From NCBI GenBank assembly GCA_946408315.1, contig CAMJRV010000214.1, positions 1-5,229 on the forward strand: a stretch of 5,229 nucleotides of DNA. The letters run 5' to 3'. The notes beneath the pieces were generated by a model. The model made no database searches and had not been told where the DNA came from. It saw only the letters and a list, made by a program, of their open reading frames with translations. Source of the DNA: an uncultured Bacillota bacterium. GTDB lineage: Bacteria; Bacillota; Clostridia; Peptostreptococcales; Anaerovoracaceae. Both the position numbers and the translations under genes were made by a program. Numbering within the stretch: position 1 is the stretch's first letter; each line of letters begins with the position of its first letter. Shown here piece by piece: positions 1-5,229 of the stretch.

Positions 1-861
1 GACAAGAGCAATTCCGGGACGGCGACGGCCGTTTTTAACGGGATCTTTTACGGAGGTTCGGGTATCGGCGCGGCAGTGGCGGGTTTCACCATTTCCGCCC
101 TGGGATGGAAACCTTCCTTCTATGTAATAGCCCTGATGACGCTGGTCCCCTCCGTGCTGTGGTTTTTCACGGTGAAAGAAAAGAAGACGGCGCCGCCGGA
201 TGCGCCTTCTGAAGGGAAGGACAGGACGTTTCAGGACCTGGTTCGGTCTCCGGGGGTCTGGGCTCTTATCATCTGCCTGTTTTCAACGATCTGGATGGTT
301 CAGGTGCTGTCCGTAGACCTTCCCCTTTATGGAAGCGCTTTGCAGTATGATGCGGAGGCCGTCGGACTGTTCATGTCCTCCCTGGCCGTTGGCATTTTTC
401 TGGCATGCGTGATTTCGGGAAGGATCTCCGATTATTTTTCCCAGAAATCGAAGGACCCGGCGGCAGCCAGGATGATCGTTTTTTCGATCGGACCTGTGTT
501 GTCGATCCTGTCGATCCTGCTTTTGCTGGCCATCGATAAGAGCAGCTTTCCGTTATTTTATTTCGCCATCCTTCTCCTTTCCTTTTCCAGCGCCTGGGGG
601 TTGGGAGCGTTTTACTGCATACTGCCTGAAATCATGGAACCCAGAAAGGTTGAATATGCAACAGGCTTGATCGGAGGAATCGCGGACATCGGAATGCCTG
701 TAGGCCCTCTGCTCTTCGGGGTGGTCTTCGGGGTGAAGGGACTCTGGACGGGAGCATGGATTTCCTGTATCGCTGTCTGTCTGATCAGCGCCTTTGCCAG
801 CATCGCGTTCGTTCAGAGAATGAGGGCAAAGGGAACCTTGGATAGAGGAGAAACCGAATGA
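1..861 (+). CDS. MFS transporter, C-terminal part (5' end outside window)
   Basis: The frame is open from base 1 to the TGA at 859-861, giving 286 visible residues. The true start lies to the left; the ATG at 76 is internal, because the codons before it continue the same glycine/alanine-rich membrane helix. The sequence shows about eight hydrophobic segments, consistent with helices 5-12 of a 12-helix major facilitator: two before a charged, proline-rich loop (VKEKKTAPPDAPSEGKDR), then six more. The loop fits the usual central cytoplasmic linker. After helix 8 comes GRISDYFSQKSKD, which resembles the repeated MFS motif A (GxxxDrxGrr) at the cytoplasmic 8-9 loop. The first helix has GxxxG-type packing (GGSGIGAAVAG). 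Members of this family carry small solutes across the cytoplasmic membrane using ion gradients; the substrate cannot be read from this sequence. The stop overlaps the start of the next gene by four bases, so the two are probably translationally coupled. Confidence 0.9.
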   Translation, partial: DKSNSGTATAVFNGIFYGGSGIGAAVAGFTISALGWKPSFYVIALMTLVPSVLWFFTVKEKKTAPPDAPSEGKDRTFQDLVRSPGVWALIICLFSTIWMVQVLSVDLPLYGSALQYDAEAVGLFMSSLAVGIFLACVISGRISDYFSQKSKDPAAARMIVFSIGPVLSILSILLLLAIDKSSFPLFYFAILLLSFSSAWGLGAFYCILPEIMEPRKVEYATGLIGGIADIGMPVGPLLFGVVFGVKGLWTGAWISCIAVCLISAFASIAFVQRMRAKGTLDRGETE

Positions 862-1343
862 AAATCGGCGTACTGTCGGATACTCATATTCCGACCAGAA
901 AAAAAGTTCTGCCGGAGACTGTGATAGAGGCGTTCCGCAGCGTGGATCATATCATTCATGCCGGCGATATTTCCTGTTTGGAAGTGCTGGAGATACTGAA
1001 TTCTTTGGCCGCCGTTACCGCTGTCGCCGGAAATATCGATCCGGAGGAGCTTCAGACAGCTCTCGGCACGAAACGGATCATCACGTTAAACGGATACCGG
1101 ATCGGGATCACCCACGGGCATGGGAAATCGGGGAAAACGGTGGACAGGGCGGTCCGGTGTTTTGAAAATGATGGGGTTGACTGCATCGTGTTCGGCCACA
1201 GCCATAATCCGTTCTGCGAATACCGAGACCATATTCTTTTATTCAATCCCGGTTCTCCTACCGACAAGAGGAGAAATGAGTTTTTTTCCTTCGGTATTCT
1301 GGAACTGGGGAATGATATAAAAGCGAAACATATATTTTTTTGA
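858..1343 (+). CDS. YfcE/MJ0936-family metallophosphodiesterase
   Basis: This 161-residue protein is a short calcineurin-like phosphoesterase, typical in length for the YfcE/MJ0936/VPS29-like group. The dimetal-site motifs appear in order: D8-x-H10 (SDTH), G36-D37 (HAGD), G58-N59 (AGN), H86 (THGHG), and G113-H114-S115-H116 (FGHSH), followed by the usual N-P-G-S-P at 130-134. All expected metal ligands are present, so the enzyme should be active. Family members hydrolyse phosphodiesters in vitro with Mn2+ or similar metals, and the natural substrate is mostly unknown. It is probably cytoplasmic, since no signal peptide is visible. The ATG start is supported by GAGGAG at 845-850, seven bases upstream, and by the ATGA overlap with the transporter stop. 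Homologous domains occur in nucleases such as SbcD/Mre11, but this protein lacks their extra domains, so a role in the downstream end-joining pathway is not supported. It is close to YfcE by family, but I do not assign a specific symbol. Confidence 0.93.
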   Translation: MKIGVLSDTHIPTRKKVLPETVIEAFRSVDHIIHAGDISCLEVLEILNSLAAVTAVAGNIDPEELQTALGTKRIITLNGYRIGITHGHGKSGKTVDRAVRCFENDGVDCIVFGHSHNPFCEYRDHILLFNPGSPTDKRRNEFFSFGILELGNDIKAKHIFF

Positions 1344-1358
1344 AATCGGGGGGAGATT

Positions 1359-2819
1359 ATGAGAAAATCGGCATTGGGGAAATTATTGTTCGTCCTGCTC
1401 ATAGGCGCATGCGCGTTCGTGTTCTACTTGTATCGAGCGGAACCCGACTTTTTGACGGATCGGGTTTACGACCGCATCTACGCGGATCGCCTTGCGGCAG
1501 AGCCGGAGGTTTTGCTGGGGGAAACTCCGGTTCTTTTTGATCTGACCAGGGAAGAGTGGAGCCTGAAAAAAGACAACGGCAAGTGGTATCATCCGCCGGA
1601 GAATGCTGTCCATCCACAGAAAAAGGCTGGCGACCCGAAGGAGACGGAAGTCCTCTTGCCTGCCTCTGAACAAGTGAAGACAGGTGTGCAGCCGCAGCCT
1701 GCAGCTATCGTCTCAAAGGAAGATAAGCTGACCCTGGAGATCGACAAGGCGCCCGACGGGGCACGGGTAAAGATCACCGACACGAACACAGGACAGATCG
1801 TCTTGGAGGACCAGGTCGCTTTTGAGCGCGGGAACACCGGTGAAAGCGAGATGCCGAAGGGACGGACTGATTTTGCCCAGCTTCCGCTGCCAGGGCGAAA
1901 CGGAACCTTTACGTATGAATTGGCGCTGGAATGGACCGGGGAAACCAATCCCTACCGGGGGGCCTATGTGATGGAGCTTCCTGTAACGGTGGCTTTGCCG
2001 GCAGAATTCGTTTTTTCCGGACAGAAGCTTGCCCAGGGCCAATTGCTGGAGATCACGGTCAACTACGCCGACGGACCTGAGGACATCCTTTTCGAGCAGT
2101 CCATTTACAATAAATTCAGGTGGTACCGGGAGGAGGGAGGCGCGCTCACGGGGTATTTGCCCACAAATTACAATGTGAAGCCGGGGGTGTATCCGATCCG
2201 TTACGGCGTCAAGAGTAAGGGGACGGAGTTTACCCAGGAAATCGAGGTCACGGAATATCCCTACCATATCCAATACCTGACCGTCGATAAGAAGACGGAA
2301 CAGGAGACGAGAAACGATGCGGCTTATGAAGAATATAATAAATACTATATTCCTGTGCGAAACGAGTCGGCGCCGGCCAGATATTATAAGGATTCCTTCC
2401 TCTTGCCGGTGAAGGGCCGTCTCACCACGGAATTCGGCGAGACGCGTTATGTCAACGACCAGCCCACTTCCTACCGTCATCTCGGCCTGGACATTGCCGC
2501 CCCTGCAGGAACCGAGGTCAAGGCCTCAAACCGGGGCAAGGTGGTCCTGGCCCGGCCGCTGATCCTCACGGGGAACACGGTTATGATCGATCATGGGGAG
2601 GGCTTGTTCAGCGTCTATCATCATATGCTGAACCTTTCGGTGAAGAACGGGGAGATCGTGGAGCGGGGACAGAAGATCGGAGAGGTCGGTTCTACCGGGT
2701 TTTCCACCGGCGCTCACCTGCACTTTATGATATCCTATTACATGGTGAACCTGGAACCGGGATATTTTCTCGTCGGTCAGCCGATCACCTACGAAAATTA
2801 CCGGGAATTTATCCAATGA
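1359..2819 (+). CDS. Membrane-anchored M23 (LytM-type) metallopeptidase
   Basis: This 486-residue protein starts with a short basic stretch (MRKSALGK) and one hydrophobic segment (about residues 9-25), then continues as a long extracytoplasmic region. The C-terminal part, roughly residues 345-470, is a peptidase M23 domain: PVKGRLTTEFG opens it, and H374-x3-D378 (HLGLD) with H455 of the H453-L-H455 motif gives the zinc site. H453 and H422 (YHHM) match the catalytic histidines. The family cuts peptide cross-links in peptidoglycan, so a role in cell-wall remodelling outside the membrane is likely. The intact site suggests an active enzyme rather than a degenerate LytM regulator. Residues about 30-340 match no domain I recognise; a proline/lysine-rich linker near 85-115 and beta-rich stretches suggest Ig-like modules. 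The ATG is preceded by GGGGGGAG at 1348-1355, an unusually close spacing of three bases. The gene lies 15 bases after the phosphodiesterase. A cysteine at residue 18 (LIGAC) gives a weak lipobox alternative. Confidence 0.93.
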   Translation: MRKSALGKLLFVLLIGACAFVFYLYRAEPDFLTDRVYDRIYADRLAAEPEVLLGETPVLFDLTREEWSLKKDNGKWYHPPENAVHPQKKAGDPKETEVLLPASEQVKTGVQPQPAAIVSKEDKLTLEIDKAPDGARVKITDTNTGQIVLEDQVAFERGNTGESEMPKGRTDFAQLPLPGRNGTFTYELALEWTGETNPYRGAYVMELPVTVALPAEFVFSGQKLAQGQLLEITVNYADGPEDILFEQSIYNKFRWYREEGGALTGYLPTNYNVKPGVYPIRYGVKSKGTEFTQEIEVTEYPYHIQYLTVDKKTEQETRNDAAYEEYNKYYIPVRNESAPARYYKDSFLLPVKGRLTTEFGETRYVNDQPTSYRHLGLDIAAPAGTEVKASNRGKVVLARPLILTGNTVMIDHGEGLFSVYHHMLNLSVKNGEIVERGQKIGEVGSTGFSTGAHLHFMISYYMVNLEPGYFLVGQPITYENYREFIQ

Positions 2820-2822
2820 GAT

Positions 2823-2851
2823 TGGAAACACTAACTTCGGAGGTGTTTCCA
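2823..2851 (+). promoter_or_regulatory. Hairpin enclosing the ku ribosome binding site
   Basis: TGGAAACAC at 2823-2831 pairs perfectly with GTGTTTCCA at 2843-2851, giving nine base pairs around an 11-base loop; a further T-G wobble can form at 2832/2842. The loop carries CTTCGG (2835-2840), the sequence of a stable C(UUCG)G tetraloop. The Shine-Dalgarno GGAGGTG (2839-2845) straddles the loop and the 3' arm, and the ku ATG begins two bases after the stem. Folding could therefore hide or present the ribosome binding site. It fills most of the 34-base gap after the M23 stop codon. No T-run follows, so it does not look like an intrinsic terminator. The inverted repeat is directly visible; the regulatory role is inferred. 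Confidence 0.55.
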
Positions 2852-2853
2852 CA

Positions 2854-3681
2854 ATGGTATCACGTAAATCGGTCATAACGTTCGGCATGGTCGCCATTCC
2901 CATCGGGATGTATACGGCCACCCAGGACAACGACATTCATTTCAATCAACTGCATAAGGAAGATAACAGCCGTATCCGGTACAAGAAGACCTGCGCACAT
3001 TGCGGCAAGGAGATTGTTTCAGGGGATATCGTCAAGGGCTTTGAGTACGATAAGGACAAGTATGTTGTCATCACGGACGAGGAAATCGAGAAGATCAAGA
3101 CGGAAAAGGAAAAATCCATTCAGATCCTTCACTTTGCCCAGTTAAACCAGATTTCTCCCGTCTACTACGACAAGACGTACCAGGCCGCTCCCGAGGCGGG
3201 CGGCGAAAAGGCTTTCGAGCTGCTCCGAGCCGCGCTGATGGCCGAGCAGAAGGTCGCCATAGGCAAAGCGGTCATGGGCACGAAGGACACGCTGATGGCG
3301 ATCATCCCGCGGGAGGACGGCATCCTCATCTCCACGATGTACTATGCCGACGACATCAAGGATCTTCAGAAACCGTACACGAAGCCTGAGGTTTCCGATC
3401 AGGAGCTGAACTTGGCGAAGACGCTGATCAACTCCATGGACACTCCCTTCGCTCCCGAGGCGTACAAAGATGAGTACCAGATAAAGCTGCGCGCTCTCAT
3501 TGAGACGAAAATCTCCGGCCAGGAGGTCGTCGCCGCAGAGTCTGAGGGACCCGGCAAGGTCATAGACCTCATGGAAGCCCTGAGAGCCAGCGTTGAAAAG
3601 GCAAATCAGGAGAAGGCTCCGGAGAAGCCAAATCAGGAGAGAGAATCGGCGAACGCAAAACAGGAGAAGGACCTGGCGTAA
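2854..3681 (+). CDS. ku: Bacterial Ku, non-homologous end-joining protein
   Basis: This 275-residue protein has the length and features of bacterial Ku, which forms a homodimeric ring on double-strand break ends and recruits LigD. The N-terminus VITFGMVAIPIGMYTAT fits the conserved sISFGLVnIPvklY(s/a)AT opening, followed by F-N-Q-L-H-K and I-R-Y-K-K. A C47-x2-C50 pair (CAHCGKE) and the DIVKGFEYDKDKYVVITDEEIEK stretch match the equivalent segment of Bacillus YkoV. The core ends with VIDLMEALRASVEKA, the conserved segment before the tail. The last 26 residues (from about 250) are a charged, lysine/glutamate-rich tail built from a nine-residue repeat. Bacterial Ku tails vary and have been tied to DNA binding and LigD recruitment. 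The ATG has a strong SD, GGAGGTG at 2839-2845, eight bases upstream and inside a hairpin. The N-terminus lacks the WKG that often precedes SISFG, so the protein starts slightly later than many homologues. ligD follows after four bases. Confidence 0.97.
   Translation: MVSRKSVITFGMVAIPIGMYTATQDNDIHFNQLHKEDNSRIRYKKTCAHCGKEIVSGDIVKGFEYDKDKYVVITDEEIEKIKTEKEKSIQILHFAQLNQISPVYYDKTYQAAPEAGGEKAFELLRAALMAEQKVAIGKAVMGTKDTLMAIIPREDGILISTMYYADDIKDLQKPYTKPEVSDQELNLAKTLINSMDTPFAPEAYKDEYQIKLRALIETKISGQEVVAAESEGPGKVIDLMEALRASVEKANQEKAPEKPNQERESANAKQEKDLA
3603..3681 (+). repeat. 27-base imperfect tandem repeat encoding the Ku tail
   Basis: Three units follow each other with an exact 27-base period, beginning at 3603, 3630 and 3657; the third is cut short by the ku stop codon. 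Each opens with AAATCAGGAGA or the one-base variant AAAACAGGAGA. The period is a multiple of three, so it encodes a nine-residue repeat: ANQEKAPEK, PNQERESAN, AKQEKDLA. The second half of the unit has diverged more than the first. This looks like internal duplication that lengthened the tail. Confidence 0.75.
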
Positions 3682-3685
3682 TTCT

Positions 3686-5229
3686 ATGGCAGAAAAACTC
3701 AATGTGTACAACCTGAAAAGGAATTTTGAAAATACTCTGGAGCCAGAGGGAAAGGCAGCCGCTTCTGAAGAGGGGCTGCGCTTTGTCGTTCAGCACCATA
3801 AAGCCCGGAGCGACCACTACGATTTCCGCCTGGAATGGGACGGCGTTTTATTGAGCTGGGCGGTGCCCAAAGGCCCGTCCTATCATACCAAGGACAGGCG
3901 GCTCGCCATGCGGGTCGAGGATCATCCCCTGGAATACAGAAATTTTGAGGGGACGATCCCCAAGGGGGAATACGGCGGCGGCACCGTCATGCTCTGGGAC
4001 GAAGGCTGGTGGGAGCCTTATATCGATGTGGCGGCCGGGCTCCGGGAAGGTATGCTGAAGTTTGCCCTGAAGGGGAGAAGGCTCAAGGGCAAATGGGCCC
4101 TGGTACGCATAAAAGGAAAGGCGGGAGAAACGAAGGAGAACTGGCTGCTGCTGAAAGAAAAAGATGCTTATGTCAGGGAGGATGACGGAATGTCCGGGTT
4201 TGACACCAGCATCAGGACCGGGCGGACCATGGAAGAAATTGCAAGCGGGAAAGACGCAGCAGCTGCCGCGGAAGGCCCCGCAAACCCTTTCCAAAGAGCG
4301 GACGCCCAGCTTGCCAGCCTTGCGAGTACGGCCCCTGAGGGGGATGACTGGCTCTATGAGCTCAAGTATGACGGATATCGGATCCTGGCGTTTGTGGACG
4401 GCGGCGGCGTCCGGCTTGTGAGCAGAAACGGCAAGGACTACACGAAGCAGTTCTGGGATGTCGCCAGCTCCCTTGACGAACTGGCAGGCGGAAGGGCTAT
4501 GGTTCTCGACGGAGAAATGACCGTCACGGACGCTTCTGGCAGGACCGATTTTCAGGCCCTGCAGAACTATATGAGAAACCCTAAAAATCAGAAACTGACC
4601 TATATCGTCTTCGACCTTCTCGCGCTGGACGGCGCGGATCTCCGGGGCCAGCGCCTTATCGACAGAAAAGAGAAGCTGGAAGCGCTGCTGAAGGATGCAC
4701 CGAAAAACCTTTATTACAGCCGCCATGTCAGAGGAAACGAAAAGGAAAGCTTTGCAGCGGCATGTGAGGCGGGGATGGAAGGGATCATCGGTAAGAAAGC
4801 AGACTCTCCCTACAGCGGGACGCGCAACAGCGACTGGATCAAGCTGAAATGCGGGAAACGGCAGGAATTCGTTGTCGGAGGATATACGCTTACGGATAAA
4901 AGAACGAGCGGAGTCAGCGCCCTTCTTCTCGGCGTCTATGAAGGAGAGGACCTGATCTATTCCGGACGCGCCGGTACGGGCTTCAGCGAAGCGGACCGGA
5001 AGGAGCTCGGAAAGAAATTTGAACCGCTAAAGAGATCAGAACCTTCCTTCCAATTTGCACCGGAAGTCAGGGCAAATGAAAAGATTACCTGGCTCGAACC
5101 GGAACTGGTGGCGGAAGTCCAATTTGCCGAATGGACAGAGGACAATCTGCTGCGGCAGGCGAGCTTCAAGGGTCTGCGGACGGATAAGGCCCCAAGGGAT
5201 ATCAGGAGAGAGGACGCGGACGTCAAAAG
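3686..5229 (+). CDS. ligD: LigD-type ATP-dependent DNA ligase, PE and ligase domains (3' end outside window)
   Basis: The frame is open from the ATG at 3686 to the window edge, 514 codons without a stop. Residues about 30-150 are the LigD 3'-phosphoesterase (PE) domain: FVVQHHKARSDHYDFRLE then SWAVPKGP and EDHPLEY. H38, H44, D46, R48, H80 and Y84 line up with the PE metal and phosphate residues known from Pseudomonas LigD at a constant offset. After a TGRTMEEIA linker, the adenylation domain starts near 195: motif I K227-YDG with R232, motif III E277 (DGEM), IIIa (YIVFDLLALDG), IV E365-GIIGK370, V K386 and K388 (WIKLK). The OB fold ends in motif VI FKGLR498TDK501. All ligase motifs are intact. 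The enzyme trims 3' ends and seals breaks held by Ku. No polymerase domain lies upstream of PE; one may follow after the edge. There is no well-spaced SD (AGGAG at 3662-3666 is too far), so translation probably depends on coupling to ku, four bases upstream. Confidence 0.97.
   Translation, partial: MAEKLNVYNLKRNFENTLEPEGKAAASEEGLRFVVQHHKARSDHYDFRLEWDGVLLSWAVPKGPSYHTKDRRLAMRVEDHPLEYRNFEGTIPKGEYGGGTVMLWDEGWWEPYIDVAAGLREGMLKFALKGRRLKGKWALVRIKGKAGETKENWLLLKEKDAYVREDDGMSGFDTSIRTGRTMEEIASGKDAAAAAEGPANPFQRADAQLASLASTAPEGDDWLYELKYDGYRILAFVDGGGVRLVSRNGKDYTKQFWDVASSLDELAGGRAMVLDGEMTVTDASGRTDFQALQNYMRNPKNQKLTYIVFDLLALDGADLRGQRLIDRKEKLEALLKDAPKNLYYSRHVRGNEKESFAAACEAGMEGIIGKKADSPYSGTRNSDWIKLKCGKRQEFVVGGYTLTDKRTSGVSALLLGVYEGEDLIYSGRAGTGFSEADRKELGKKFEPLKRSEPSFQFAPEVRANEKITWLEPELVAEVQFAEWTEDNLLRQASFKGLRTDKAPRDIRREDADVK

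Noticed and set aside
1335..1341. Run of seven T at the end of the phosphodiesterase gene, possible terminator
   Set aside because: No GC-rich inverted repeat precedes it, and the run encodes the final phenylalanines of the protein.
1300..1345. AT-rich stretch (GATATAAAAG, TATATTTTTTT) as a promoter for the M23 gene
   Set aside because: It contains -10-like hexamers but no -35 box at suitable spacing, and it is coding sequence of the upstream gene.
1398..1416. Lipobox-like LIGAC at residues 14-18 of the M23 protein
   Set aside because: The hydrophobic stretch continues past the cysteine (AFVFYLY) and too few uncharged residues separate K8 from the motif, so a transmembrane anchor fits better than a lipoprotein signal.
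1713..2480. A 255-codon open frame on the - strand
   Set aside because: It overlaps the M23 gene almost entirely and has no recognisable domain; it is explained by the codon use of the sense gene.
3142..3711. A 189-codon open frame on the - strand across the end of ku
   Set aside because: It is antisense to well-conserved Ku sequence and its leucine/arginine-rich translation reflects reversed Ku codons.
3848..4726. A 292-codon open frame on the - strand
   Set aside because: It lies wholly inside ligD, whose + strand frame carries every PE and ligase motif. The antisense translation has no recognisable domain; long antisense frames are common in mid-GC coding DNA.

Overview
The window holds five genes, all on the + strand and packed almost without gaps. 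In order they are the 3' part of a major facilitator superfamily (MFS) transporter, a YfcE/MJ0936-type metallophosphodiesterase, a membrane-anchored M23 (LytM-type) peptidase, a bacterial Ku protein, and the 5' part of an ATP-dependent DNA ligase of the LigD type. The last two are the core of bacterial non-homologous end joining (NHEJ). The ligase frame runs off the right edge, and the transporter frame enters from the left edge.

The organism is most likely a Bacillota member of mid GC content, probably a clostridial-type or related spore-former. This rests on strong GGAG/GGAGG ribosome binding sites before three of the genes, a Ku that resembles Bacillus YkoV in its CxxC segment and C-terminal core, and an M23 peptidase with an N-terminal membrane anchor. 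It is an inference; nothing in the window fixes the taxon.

Layout: transporter 1-861; phosphodiesterase 858-1343, joined to the transporter by an ATGA stop/start overlap; M23 peptidase 1359-2819 after 15 bases; a 34-base gap that is mostly a 9-bp hairpin with the ku Shine-Dalgarno at its tip; ku 2854-3681; 4 bases; ligD from 3686 to the edge. There is no intergenic stretch above 35 bases, and I see no convincing internal promoter or intrinsic terminator, so the genes could be co-transcribed.

How they work together: Ku binds double-strand break ends and recruits LigD. The visible part of LigD has an N-terminal 3'-phosphoesterase domain that tidies 3' ends, followed by a complete nucleotidyltransferase/OB-fold ligase core. 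The polymerase domain of LigD is not upstream, so it is C-terminal beyond the edge, encoded elsewhere, or absent. The three upstream genes have no established role in end joining. No wholly new system is visible. The points most worth a second look are the hairpin over the ku ribosome binding site, the 9-residue tandem repeat forming the Ku tail, the PE-LIG domain order, and the large uncharacterised N-terminal part of the M23 protein.
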